NCBI RefSeq assembly: GCF_001605885.1 | Contig: NZ_LRPE01000039.1 | Span: 124,001 to 188,000, forward strand | DNA: 64,000 nt | Reading direction: 5' to 3' | Source of the DNA: Acinetobacter lactucae | GTDB lineage: Bacteria; Pseudomonadota; Gammaproteobacteria; Pseudomonadales; Moraxellaceae | Translations under genes and position numbers: made by a program | Part shown: piece after piece, positions 1-7,676 of the stretch | Position numbering within the stretch: position 1 is the first letter of the stretch | Layout of the letters: every line of letters starts with the position of its first letter | The notes under the pieces: model-generated | The model's input: only the letters and a program-made list of their open reading frames with translations | What the model was told of the DNA's origin: nothing | Database searches by the model: none

Positions 1-884
1 GGATTTTACTGACCAGTTTGTTTGTTTGTCAGATTACTTATTTTGCGACTAAAAGCCGACTTAAATTAAGAACGATTGGTACCGTACTTGGTGTTTTATT
101 AGGAATACCTATTTTATATTTTGTACCGAGTATTGAAGGCCAGCTCATTCTTACCATTATTTGTGGAGTTAGCTTTTTCTACTTACGCCAGAAGAAATAT
201 GCTTTAGCCACAGTCATGGCTACCCTTATGGTATTGCTCATTTTCAACTTAAAAGGTGCAGGTTACAGCATTATTTTACCTCGCCTAATCGATACCTTAT
301 TAGGCTGCTTTATTGCATGGCTTGCCGTAAACTTTATTTGGCCCGACTGGAACTTTCGAAACATCCCCAACAATATTAATAAAAGCAGCAAAGCCACCTT
401 AGATTATTTCAATGTGATTGTTGAACAATATCAATATGGAAAAAATCAGGATATAGAGTACCGCCGAATTCGTCGTGCTGCGCATAATGCTCAAATCGAG
501 CTATCAAATATGATCTCGAGTTTAAGTGCCGAACCGAACCCTAACCCTCAACTCATCCATTATGCTTTTCGTTATTTGGTTTATAGCCACAGCCAACTGA
601 GTTACGTAGCAGCGTTAGGAAGTCAGCGTCAAAAAATTGATGATGAGCAGATTTTGCAATTATTGTTACGCTGCCAGCAAATTATAAGCCAGAGTGTTCT
701 TGAGCAGTCACTTCCCGACCCGAAGCTTATTGAACAAACCTTACAAGAAATTCAAAGCATAACTGAACATGAACACCTTTCTGAAAAATATATATTAGTC
801 TTGAAACAAATCACTTTATTGTTAGAAACTTTGCCTGAATTATTAACGCTTAAAGGCAAACTTTTAGAACAAGAGATTAAGTAG
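1..884 (+). CDS. FUSC/YccS-type inner-membrane protein, 3' part
   Basis: The reading frame is open from the first bases of the window, so the gene starts to the left and only about 294 C-terminal residues are present. The first ~110 residues contain several hydrophobic membrane segments (ending near a TLLGCFIAWL stretch). A soluble, charged helical domain follows, with an RRIRRAAHNAQIELSNMIS-like stretch. This layout resembles the C-terminal half of the fusaric-acid-resistance-like YccS/YhfK family, whose substrates are mostly unknown. The first internal start-like codon (TTG at 18) is not the true start. The gene ends at a strong hairpin terminator. Family assignment is by recognition; no substrate can be given. 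Confidence 0.75.
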   Translation, partial: ILLTSLFVCQITYFATKSRLKLRTIGTVLGVLLGIPILYFVPSIEGQLILTIICGVSFFYLRQKKYALATVMATLMVLLIFNLKGAGYSIILPRLIDTLLGCFIAWLAVNFIWPDWNFRNIPNNINKSSKATLDYFNVIVEQYQYGKNQDIEYRRIRRAAHNAQIELSNMISSLSAEPNPNPQLIHYAFRYLVYSHSQLSYVAALGSQRQKIDDEQILQLLLRCQQIISQSVLEQSLPDPKLIEQTLQEIQSITEHEHLSEKYILVLKQITLLLETLPELLTLKGKLLEQEIK

Positions 885-886
885 AA

Positions 887-923
887 TAAAAAAATACCGG
901 AATATAAATTCCGGTATTTTTTT
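887..923. terminator. Bidirectional intrinsic terminator
   Basis: An A-rich run, the arms ATACCGGAAT/ATTCCGGTAT and a T-rich run form a symmetric hairpin. It lies between the converging FUSC-like gene and craA and can serve both. Confidence 0.85.
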
Positions 924-925
924 AT

Positions 926-2155
926 TTAATTATTGCCTTGTTGCAGCCTTTCTTGCATTTCCTGCTTTAAAGCACTTCGCGGTTGGCTAAACCAAAGAGC
1001 AATAAAGGAAAATGCAGACAATGCAAAAGCCCATAAATGAAATTGCGTATAGAGATAACGTACTAGCTCAATCATTGCAAAGAAGCTCATCATCAGCAAC
1101 ATCGAAACTGCTGCGGCAACTGTTCCTTTTGATACTTCAGATGACATGAGTGCAAAACGATATAAGACTGAGAAACTAATCCCTTCACCAAAACAAATCA
1201 GAGTCATACCTGTAAGCAAACAAGGTATGAGATAGGTTTGCCATACCACACCTAGTATTAAAATAAGTGTACCCAACAGCATAATAGGCAAACCCATCAT
1301 GACCGTTCTACCCAAAGGTAAACGGTCAATAATTTTGATTAAGACAATGTTGCCTATAATTAAACCCAAAAATACAGGGAATTGAGCTAAACCATATTGC
1401 ACACTGGTAAGCTTTAATTCATCTACTAAAATGATTGGAGATAAAGCAATCCATAACATTAAAGGCATGCCCACTAAGGGTAATGCAAGGCTTAGACCCA
1501 AAAAACGGCGGTTGGTAAACACCTTCTTAAAGTCATCAAAAAGATAACTAAAGGGTTGCTTAGTTACACTGACTTGCTGGCTTGGCATCTGTTTTTTCAA
1601 CCCGATCCAACTGAGTAATGCCAATACAGCGATGGCGACAAAGCCCCAATGCCATGACACATAATCAATTAAGAAAGCGCCAAGTACAGGTCCGAGCAAG
1701 GGCGCAAGCAATGAGATATTTGCCATGAGTGCCATGACTTTAATTGCATCACGCTCAGCAAAACTTTCTTGAATGGCCGCATAACCAACAGCTGAAATTA
1801 CGGTTAAGCCAATTCCCTGCAAAAATCTTAAAGCTAGGAATTGCTCGATTTGCGTCGTCAGTAAAATTAAAAAGCAGCATAGAGCAAAGAATAAAACTCC
1901 TGCTAATAGTACTTTTTTACGTCCGAGACGGTCCGACAAAGGTCCAAGTAACCATGCAACAGATGCACCACCTAATAAATAAAATGACATCGAAGATGGT
2001 GCCCAAGTTGCACTTACACCAAAATCTTCAGTAATTGCCAACATGGCTGGCTGAATCAGGTCATTACCAATATAAACCGCAAATTCAAATAGCACTAAGG
2101 CCAAAGGAAACATCAACGTTGTACGGTTCAACGTTGCCGTTTGAATATTTTTCAT
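926..2155 (-). CDS. craA: CraA, MFS chloramphenicol efflux pump
   Basis: This is a 409-residue major facilitator protein with about 12 membrane segments, of the DHA1/MdfA type. I recognise it as CraA, the intrinsic chloramphenicol exporter of Acinetobacter, a proton-driven drug antiporter of the inner membrane later shown to be broader in substrate range. Motif A (GPLSDRLGRKK) is at residues 71-81. The first helix carries the acidic residues E24 and D32, eight residues apart as in MdfA-type pumps, where such residues couple protons and drug. The length is normal for the family. A 30-bp dyad upstream (2192-2221) may be an operator. Sequence differences from the A. baumannii protein as I remember it fit a sister species, but that is from memory. 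Confidence 0.93.
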   Translation of the reverse strand: MKNIQTATLNRTTLMFPLALVLFEFAVYIGNDLIQPAMLAITEDFGVSATWAPSSMSFYLLGGASVAWLLGPLSDRLGRKKVLLAGVLFFALCCFLILLTTQIEQFLALRFLQGIGLTVISAVGYAAIQESFAERDAIKVMALMANISLLAPLLGPVLGAFLIDYVSWHWGFVAIAVLALLSWIGLKKQMPSQQVSVTKQPFSYLFDDFKKVFTNRRFLGLSLALPLVGMPLMLWIALSPIILVDELKLTSVQYGLAQFPVFLGLIIGNIVLIKIIDRLPLGRTVMMGLPIMLLGTLILILGVVWQTYLIPCLLTGMTLICFGEGISFSVLYRFALMSSEVSKGTVAAAVSMLLMMSFFAMIELVRYLYTQFHLWAFALSAFSFIALWFSQPRSALKQEMQERLQQGNN

Positions 2156-2523
2156 GAGTTGTACACTTCAAAATAGCGGCCATATGTCTCTATGACTACC
2201 TATAAAATAAGATGTAGTCATGACGATGACATGTATGGTCAATCAATCTTTAGTTAAGTTGTTATATGCCGTGAGAGTGCATGTTTAGAGTGTGAAACAC
2301 CGTATTCACAAGGTGTCTAAAACGAGAAAAAATATATGACGTGAGATTCGGTAATTTTTACCAATTGGCACTATTGCCGAGCGCAACAATAGCACTTTTT
2401 AAATTGATCAGCAATCATGCAATTTCAAGAAGCTTAAATTTCAGTTTTTTACACAAAAAGGCATGCAAATTATGGTTGTGCACAAACTCAAAGTTATCCA
2501 CATATTTGATAAAAAATTAAGCA
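2156..2523. other. Intergenic region rich in dyads
   Basis: I see no convincing gene in these 368 bases. They hold a dyad with 8-bp perfect arms (2192-2221) just upstream of craA, a second interrupted dyad (2284-2321, arms TTTAGA and TGTGAA with their complements), a small GGTAA/TTACC hairpin, and a CTATTG/CAATAG hairpin followed by CACTTTTT near 2369-2396. A single perfect DnaA-box-like TTATCCACA lies at 2494-2502. The hairpins could belong to a long craA leader or a small RNA; this is inference only. Confidence 0.5.
2192..2221. promoter_or_regulatory. Operator-like dyad upstream of craA
   Basis: ATGACTAC and GTAGTCAT form perfect 8-bp inverted arms around a 14-nt AT-rich spacer, 37-66 bp upstream of the craA start codon. 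On the craA strand the spacer contains a TATTTT stretch that could be a -10 element, so a protein bound here would cover the promoter. No regulator gene lies beside it. Confidence 0.4.
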
Positions 2524-2889
2524 TCATGGACAAGGGTTAACTTGAAAGTCTGTAGTTTCCTCCCCTTTTGTACATTGATAACTTTGCTTTTTATTCACAA
2601 TTTTCCAGATTTGCTGATCTCTTTTTAATAAATATTCAGTACGTGTTTTCGACACTGCATCTGGACTAGGCTCTGTTTGTAAAATAGTAACTTGCGCATT
2701 GGAAGGATCATCTGCAGCATTCATTTGCTGCGAAATATCTAAATTGGTTGCATCATTTAAAAGATCTGGTTGATCAAATAATACAGCCTGTATCGGACTA
2801 TCAGCAAGTTGAGTTGAAGATTTTTGAGGCGGAGCACAAGCCGTTAATATGCTTAAGCTGAAAATAATCAACAAACAATTTTTTTTCAT
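2524..2889 (-). CDS. Small putative lipoprotein (paralogue of 4093-4461)
   Basis: This is a 121-residue protein with a lipoprotein signal peptide: charged MKK, a hydrophobic stretch, then lipobox LTAC with Cys18 as the lipidation site. The mature part has no domain I recognise. Its C-terminal half (…QTEPSPDAVSKTRTEY…KQSYQC…FQ…C) aligns clearly with the lipoprotein encoded at 4093-4461, including two cysteines near the C-terminus that may form a disulfide. The two genes flank mdaB-ygiN and probably arose by duplication. The protein is probably anchored in the outer membrane, facing the periplasm. Function unknown. Confidence 0.8.
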   Translation of the reverse strand: MKKNCLLIIFSLSILTACAPPQKSSTQLADSPIQAVLFDQPDLLNDATNLDISQQMNAADDPSNAQVTILQTEPSPDAVSKTRTEYLLKRDQQIWKIVNKKQSYQCTKGEETTDFQVNPCP

Positions 2890-2976
2890 TATCCTTCCCC
2901 TCTATTTACCCAAAATTAATGCTAAAGCTAATAGGCCACTTTTTCCTTTTGAGCTTTGTAAATAGTCATAAATTTA

Positions 2977-3005
2977 TTGATATTAATTAGTTATATTAAT
3001 ATCAA
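2977..3005. promoter_or_regulatory. Operator-like palindrome upstream of mdaB
   Basis: Perfect 10-bp arms TTGATATTAA and TTAATATCAA are separated by 9 bp, about 110 bp upstream of mdaB and 90 bp upstream of the divergent lipoprotein gene. Symmetry and position suggest a regulator binding site; no regulator gene is adjacent. Confidence 0.4.
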
Positions 3006-3114
3006 ATAAAAATCCCACAATAATTATTGATTTTTTGTCAACAATATTTTTCCAATTCATGCATTTTTCTACAACAGTAAATTTCATACAGTAGGCGTCA
3101 AATACAGGAATTTA

Positions 3115-3717
3115 ATGAGAGCAACCTCCATGAGTAAGATTTTAGTGATTAATGGCGCTAAACAATTTGCCCATTCAAACGGTGAATTAAATGACACATT
3201 AACCACCCTCGCAACTACACATCTCACGGAACTCGGACACGAAGTTCAGGTCACCCGTGCAGACAGCAATTATGATGCTGAAAGTGAAGTTGAAAAATAC
3301 TTGTGGGCAGATGTCGTTATTTACCAGATGCCAGGCTGGTGGATGGGTGCACCTTGGACAGTCAAAAAATATATTGATGATGTGTTTACCACAGGCCATG
3401 GTTCCCTTTATGCAAGTGATGGTCGTAGCCGTTCTGATGCCTCAAAAAAATATGGTTCAGGTGGTTTAATTCATGACAAAAAATATATGCTATCACTCAC
3501 CTGGAATGCACCGATGGAAGCATTTGACGATGCAGATCAGTTCTTCCATGGCATAGGGGTAGACGGCGTTTATTTACCATTTCATAAAGCCAATCAATTC
3601 TTAGGCATGAGTACGCTTCCAACGTTTATTGTAAACGACGTAATTAAAATGCCTGACGTTGATAGTTATGTTGAAGAATATAAAGCACATTTAAATACTG
3701 TATTTGCAGCAGCCTAA
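3115..3717 (+). CDS. mdaB: MdaB, NADPH:quinone reductase
   Basis: This 200-residue flavodoxin-fold protein matches MdaB (modulator of drug activity B). The family is cytoplasmic and FAD-dependent; it reduces quinones by two electrons with NADPH and so avoids semiquinone radicals. Diagnostic stretches are ILVINGAKQFAHS near the N-terminus and the PGWWMGAPWTVKKYIDDVF region near residues 79-97. An AGGA motif 5 bases before the ATG at 3115 favours that start; a second ATG at 3130 (MSKILVING) has no visible ribosome-binding site but is possible. ygiN follows 13 bases after the stop, as in E. coli, forming a quinone redox operon. A palindrome at 2977-3005 may regulate it. Confidence 0.92.
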   Translation: MRATSMSKILVINGAKQFAHSNGELNDTLTTLATTHLTELGHEVQVTRADSNYDAESEVEKYLWADVVIYQMPGWWMGAPWTVKKYIDDVFTTGHGSLYASDGRSRSDASKKYGSGGLIHDKKYMLSLTWNAPMEAFDDADQFFHGIGVDGVYLPFHKANQFLGMSTLPTFIVNDVIKMPDVDSYVEEYKAHLNTVFAAA

Positions 3718-3730
3718 TAAGGAGAAATCC

Positions 3731-4045
3731 ATGCTAACCATTATTGCGGAAATTCGTACTAAATCGGGTGGACAGCATCGCCAGAACGTATTGGATGCCT
3801 TTCAAAAAATCATTCCAACTGTTTTAGCAGAAGATGGTTGTCATGGTTATGAACCTTTAGTTGATCACAAATCAAATGCGAGCTTCCAAACTCACGAGCC
3901 TGATACGATTGTCATGCTAGAAAAATGGCAAAGTGTGGCCCATCTTGAAGCGCATTTAGCGACGTCTCATATGCAAGCACATCATGAAGCAGTTAAAGAT
4001 GATGTAGTTGACGTTAAAATTAAAATTTTAGAAAGTGGCGTATAA
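3731..4045 (+). CDS. ygiN: YgiN-like quinol monooxygenase (ABM domain)
   Basis: This is a 104-residue protein with the antibiotic biosynthesis monooxygenase (ABM) ferredoxin-like fold: an N-terminal strand (LTIIAEIRTKSGG), a helix, and a C-terminal HLEAHLATSHMQAHHEAV helix typical of YgiN. In E. coli YgiN is a cofactor-free quinol monooxygenase partnered with MdaB, and the two were proposed to form a quinone redox cycle. The ATG at 3731 follows GGAG by 6-7 bases just after the mdaB stop. The longer frame from 3704 would overlap mdaB and is unlikely. A terminator follows. Confidence 0.88.
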   Translation: MLTIIAEIRTKSGGQHRQNVLDAFQKIIPTVLAEDGCHGYEPLVDHKSNASFQTHEPDTIVMLEKWQSVAHLEAHLATSHMQAHHEAVKDDVVDVKIKILESGV

Positions 4046-4055
4046 CTTAGCCTAT

Positions 4056-4088
4056 AAAAAAGACGATATATTTATCATCTTTTTTTTA
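4056..4088. terminator. Bidirectional intrinsic terminator
   Basis: An A-run, GACGATA/TATCATC stem (one G-T pair) and a run of 8 or more T lie between converging ygiN and the lipoprotein gene at 4093. Confidence 0.75.
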
Positions 4089-4092
4089 TATT

Positions 4093-4461
4093 TTAAGAAC
4101 AAAGCTGGGTCTGGAACCCTCTAGAGCCTTTCCCTCTCGCACATTGATAGCTCTTTTGCTTATTTTGCAATTGCCACTTTTCATCAATCAATTTAAATGA
4201 ATATTCTGTTCGGATTGCAGAAACAGAATCATCCATTAAACCAGTTTGAATCACGGTAATACGGGAAACAGTTGGAGATTCTACGCGGTTAAATACTTGC
4301 TGAACTGATGTATTGTTGTGCTCTTTTGCAATCTCGGGTTGAGCTTTAAGTACTTGTTGCATTGGGGTATCAGAACCCACAAAAGGAATTAATTTACTGG
4401 TCGTCGCACACCCAGTGAAAAGTCCAGCACAAAGCGCTGAAATTAAAAATAAACGTTGCAT
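4093..4461 (-). CDS. Small putative lipoprotein (paralogue of 2524-2889)
   Basis: This is a 122-residue protein with signal peptide MQRLFLISALCAGLFTGC; the lipobox is FTGC with Cys18 lipidated. Its mature part shares TPMQQVL/SPIQAVL, QT…DSVSAIRTEY and KQKSYQCARG…FQ…C with the lipoprotein at 2524-2889, so they are paralogues. Start choice: the frame extends to a TTG at 4479, but the ATG at 4461 has GGTG upstream and gives a canonical signal peptide. A hairpin terminator of the preceding gene ends directly before this ribosome-binding site, leaving little room for a separate promoter. Function unknown. Confidence 0.8.
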   Translation of the reverse strand: MQRLFLISALCAGLFTGCATTSKLIPFVGSDTPMQQVLKAQPEIAKEHNNTSVQQVFNRVESPTVSRITVIQTGLMDDSVSAIRTEYSFKLIDEKWQLQNKQKSYQCARGKGSRGFQTQLCS

Positions 4462-4470
4462 ACTTATCAC

Positions 4471-4508
4471 CAAAAACAAAAGCCATAGCTTTATGATGCT
4501 ATGGCTTT
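4471..4508 (-). terminator. Intrinsic terminator after the FAD oxidase gene
   Basis: Perfect 10-bp arms AAAGCCATAG/CTATGGCTTT are followed, on the minus strand, by a T-rich tract. It ends transcription from the gene at 4556-5965 and abuts the ribosome-binding site of the next gene. Confidence 0.8.
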
Positions 4509-4555
4509 GTCGGTTACTCTGTAGAAACTATGTAGTCCTACAAAATAGATCTAAC

Positions 4556-5965
4556 TTAAAGATCAAATAATTTACCTGGATTCATTAGACCATTCGGATC
4601 AAATACTTTTTTCAAAGCTTTCATATATTCAATTTCTTCAGGCGAACGTGAATATTCCAAATATGGCTTTTTCGTCATACCGACACCATGTTCAGCAGAG
4701 ATTGAACCGTCATATTTTTTGACGGTATCAAACACATATTTATTCACAACCTGACATTTCGCAAAGAACTCATCTTTGGTTAAGTTTTCAGGTTTTAAAA
4801 TATTTAAGTGCAAGTTACCGTCACCGATATGACCGAACCAACAGATTTCAAAGTCTGGATAGTTTTCTTGAACAATCGCATCAATTTCACGAATAAATGC
4901 AGGCACGTGAGTAATTAATACTGAGATATCGTTTTTATATGGAATAAACGGCGCGATTGATTCAGAGATATCTTCACGTAAACGCCATAAACTTTCTACT
5001 TGGTCAAGGCTCTGGCTCATTACGCCATCAAGTACCCAACCCTGCTCCATACAATGCTCGAAAATTTCCATTGCTTTATCGAGAATCGGCTCATATGGTG
5101 CTTCAAACTCAAGTAATACATAGAACGGACATTGAGTTTCAAATGGGCGTTGTACATGTCCATGATCTAAAACTTTTTGCATTGCAAGTTCACCAAAGAA
5201 CTCAAATGCCGTTAAATCGATATCTTTTTGGAACGCATGTAATACAGGCATTACTGCATCAAAGTCAGGAACACCTAAAACTAAAACTTGTAAGTTTTGT
5301 GGCTGACGCTCAAGTTTAATTTCTGCTTCAGTGACTAAACCTAATGTGCCCTCACCACCAATAAACAAATGCTGTAATGCATAACCAGTTGCATTTTTAA
5401 CCATACCTTTGTTTAAACGTAGAATATCGCCTTTACCAGTCACTACGGTTAAACCAAGCACCCAGTTACGTGTCATGCCATATTTAATAACTTTAATCCC
5501 ACCGGCATTTGTTCCGATATTACCGCCAATCTGGCTAGAACCTGCTGACGCAAAGTCCACTGGATAATACATGCCTTGTTCTTCTGCATAATTCTGCAAT
5601 TGCTCAGTCACAACACCAGCTTGGACACGAACCATACGATCTGCCGGGAAGAACTCAAGAATTTGGTTCATTTTGTCCATGCTAATGACAATTTCACCAT
5701 TGGTTGCTACTGCACCGGCAGAGAGACCGGTACGACCACCTGACGGTGTAATCGCAACATTAAACTGATTCGCAAGCTTTACAACTGCCTGAACTTGTTC
5801 AGTCGTTGACGGAAAAACGATGACCGATGGGTTCGGATTAAAATGCTTGGTATGATCTTTACCCCAGTTTTCGAGACTATCAGCATCGATTTTAATACGG
5901 TTTTCACCGACGATTGCTGTTAATTGGGTGAGTAACTCAGGTGTTAAAGCGACTGGAGCATTCAT
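4556..5965 (-). CDS. FAD-linked D-2-hydroxyglutarate dehydrogenase-type enzyme
   Basis: This ~469-residue flavoprotein belongs to the GlcD/Dld/D2HGDH family. The N-terminal FAD-binding half shows VIVFPSTTEQVQAVV, PSGGRTGLSAGAV and GGNIGTNAGGIKVIKYG. The C-terminal half shows GHIGDGNLHLN and SAEHGVGMTKK, typical substrate- and metal-site motifs of the family. It oxidises a D-2-hydroxy acid to a 2-oxo acid, passing electrons to a carrier. It is divergent from serA; in Pseudomonas the equivalent enzyme removes D-2-hydroxyglutarate made by SerA, which makes that the best guess. D-lactate or glycolate cannot be excluded. The frame opens with TTG at 5983, but the ATG at 5965 with AGGT upstream is preferred. 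Confidence 0.82.
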   Translation of the reverse strand: MNAPVALTPELLTQLTAIVGENRIKIDADSLENWGKDHTKHFNPNPSVIVFPSTTEQVQAVVKLANQFNVAITPSGGRTGLSAGAVATNGEIVISMDKMNQILEFFPADRMVRVQAGVVTEQLQNYAEEQGMYYPVDFASAGSSQIGGNIGTNAGGIKVIKYGMTRNWVLGLTVVTGKGDILRLNKGMVKNATGYALQHLFIGGEGTLGLVTEAEIKLERQPQNLQVLVLGVPDFDAVMPVLHAFQKDIDLTAFEFFGELAMQKVLDHGHVQRPFETQCPFYVLLEFEAPYEPILDKAMEIFEHCMEQGWVLDGVMSQSLDQVESLWRLREDISESIAPFIPYKNDISVLITHVPAFIREIDAIVQENYPDFEICWFGHIGDGNLHLNILKPENLTKDEFFAKCQVVNKYVFDTVKKYDGSISAEHGVGMTKKPYLEYSRSPEEIEYMKALKKVFDPNGLMNPGKLFDL

Positions 5966-6345
5966 CGTTTGCAGACCTAGCAAGAAGTAAACTGTGGTGG
6001 GACTATGACCTCATAATTCTCAAGGTTCTCACCTGAGCAAAGCCATAATGTTCTAGGAACTCCTATATTCTACATGTATCCGCGCAAGCGATAAAGTTCA
6101 GAATAGAGATACTGTCACTACAAAACATGTTTAACGTAAATAAATACTTCCTATGGGGCTTTCAGAGAAAAATCGCATTTAACTAACAGACAAAGCATAT
6201 TTTTAAATGCTCGACAAGCCCATAAACAGAAGTGATTAGACATAGATAAAATTGCCATAAGGCGATGGTATAAACGAAATATCTATAGCGCTGCCCAGTA
6301 TGTTATTATACCGCCACCAAATTTGGCCTTTGTAGCGGAGCCGTA
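5966..6345. promoter_or_regulatory. Divergent promoter region, flavoprotein gene / serA
   Basis: These 380 bases separate two divergent starts and hold no gene. On the plus strand TG-T-TATTAT at 6301-6309 is a good extended -10 element, which would start transcription near 6316, about 30 bases before serA. No clear -35 is seen, and no convincing riboswitch fold. Confidence 0.45.
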
Positions 6346-7578
6346 ATGAGCCAACATCTTTCACTACCTAAAGATAAAATCCGTTTCCTTTTGTTAGAAG
6401 GCGTTCATCAAAACGCAGTCGATACTCTAAACGCTGCGGGTTACACCAATATTGACTATCGTAAAACTGCTCTTGAAGGCGAAGCGCTTAAAGAAGCAAT
6501 TAAAGAAGCTCACTTTATTGGTATTCGTTCGCGTACCCAATTGACTGAAGAAGTTTTCGAAGCTGCAAATAAATTGATCGCTGTAGGTTGTTTCTGTATC
6601 GGAACAAACCAAGTTGATCTTAAAGCAGCAATGGCACGTGGTATTCCTGTATTTAACGCACCGTATTCAAATACGCGTTCGGTTGCAGAGCTTGTACTTG
6701 CCCAAACAATTCTTCTTCTTCGCCGTGTTCCTGAAAAATCGGCGGCTTGTCATCGTGGTGGTTGGGACAAGTCTGCTGTCGGTTCTTTTGAAACTCGTGG
6801 CAAAACTTTAGGTATTGTGGGTTACGGTTCCATCGGTTCTCAACTTTCAGTTCTTGCTGAAAGCCTAGGTATGCATGTCATTTATTATGATGCAGTAACT
6901 AAATTACCGATGGGTAATGCTCGCCAAGTTGGTTCTCTAGATGAACTTTTAGCAACTGCAGATGTTGTAACGTTACATGTGCCAGATGTTCCATCTACAC
7001 GCAACTTCTTCACTAAAGAACAATTTGCGAAAATGAAAGAAGGCGCAATTTTCTTAAATGCTGCACGTGGTACATGTGTAGTGATTGAAGATTTAGCTGA
7101 TGCAATCAAATCTGGTCATATTGCTGGTGCAGCGGTTGACGTATTCCCGAAAGAGCCAAAAGCAAATGGTGAAGAATTCCAGTCTCCACTTCGCGGCTTA
7201 GACAACGTGATTTTAACTCCTCACGTTGGCGGTTCAACTATGGAAGCGCAAGCAAACATCGGTTTAGAAGTTGCAGAGAAATTTGTTGCTTACTCTGACA
7301 AAGGTATGACACTTTCTGCGGTTAACTTCCCAGAAATCGCATTGCCATTGACAGCTGGCCAACACCGTTTATTGCACATCCACAAAAACGTGCCAGGCGT
7401 ATTGTCTAAAATCAACAACTTGTTTGCTGAACAAGGCATCAACATTTCTGGTCAATCACTTATGACTAAAGGTGACATCGGTTACTTGGTCATGGACGTT
7501 GATGCTTCTGCTTCTCAAGAAGCTTTAGATATGTTGCATGAAGTTGAAGGTACAATTCGCGTGCGCGTATTGTTCTAA
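6346..7578 (+). CDS. serA: SerA, D-3-phosphoglycerate dehydrogenase
   Basis: This 410-residue cytoplasmic enzyme oxidises 3-phosphoglycerate to 3-phosphohydroxypyruvate with NAD, the first step of serine synthesis. The Rossmann motif GIVGYGSIG starts near residue 156. The catalytic set is in place: R241 (NAARGT), E270 (FPKEP) and H293 (TPHVGGST), almost the same numbering as the E. coli enzyme. A C-terminal ACT domain (from about residue 340, HKNVPGVLSKINNLF) suggests feedback inhibition by serine. The length matches the E. coli type. CGGAG precedes the ATG. Many SerA enzymes of this type also reduce 2-oxoglutarate to D-2-hydroxyglutarate, which fits the divergent dehydrogenase next door. Confidence 0.96.
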   Translation: MSQHLSLPKDKIRFLLLEGVHQNAVDTLNAAGYTNIDYRKTALEGEALKEAIKEAHFIGIRSRTQLTEEVFEAANKLIAVGCFCIGTNQVDLKAAMARGIPVFNAPYSNTRSVAELVLAQTILLLRRVPEKSAACHRGGWDKSAVGSFETRGKTLGIVGYGSIGSQLSVLAESLGMHVIYYDAVTKLPMGNARQVGSLDELLATADVVTLHVPDVPSTRNFFTKEQFAKMKEGAIFLNAARGTCVVIEDLADAIKSGHIAGAAVDVFPKEPKANGEEFQSPLRGLDNVILTPHVGGSTMEAQANIGLEVAEKFVAYSDKGMTLSAVNFPEIALPLTAGQHRLLHIHKNVPGVLSKINNLFAEQGINISGQSLMTKGDIGYLVMDVDASASQEALDMLHEVEGTIRVRVLF

Positions 7579-7593
7579 TACGAACTGTAAATT

Positions 7594-7625
7594 AAAAAGC
7601 CACAGCAATGTCTGTGGCTTTTTTA
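7594..7625 (+). terminator. serA terminator
   Basis: Stem AAGCCACAG/CTGTGGCTT with a 6-base loop followed by TTTTT. Confidence 0.88.
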
Positions 7626-7676
7626 TGGGCATTTACATTATCATGTGAAAAGTATACCAATCGATCAAATAATAAA

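Noticed and set aside
1744..2034. 96-residue plus-strand open frame inside craA
   Set aside because: Antisense to transmembrane helices of a complete gene, no start signals.
2494..2502. Perfect DnaA box TTATCCACA
   Set aside because: Only one copy, no origin genes (dnaA, dnaN) and no AT-rich repeat cluster nearby.
4957..5319. 120-residue open frame antisense to the FAD oxidase
   Set aside because: Shadow of the conserved codons on the other strand.
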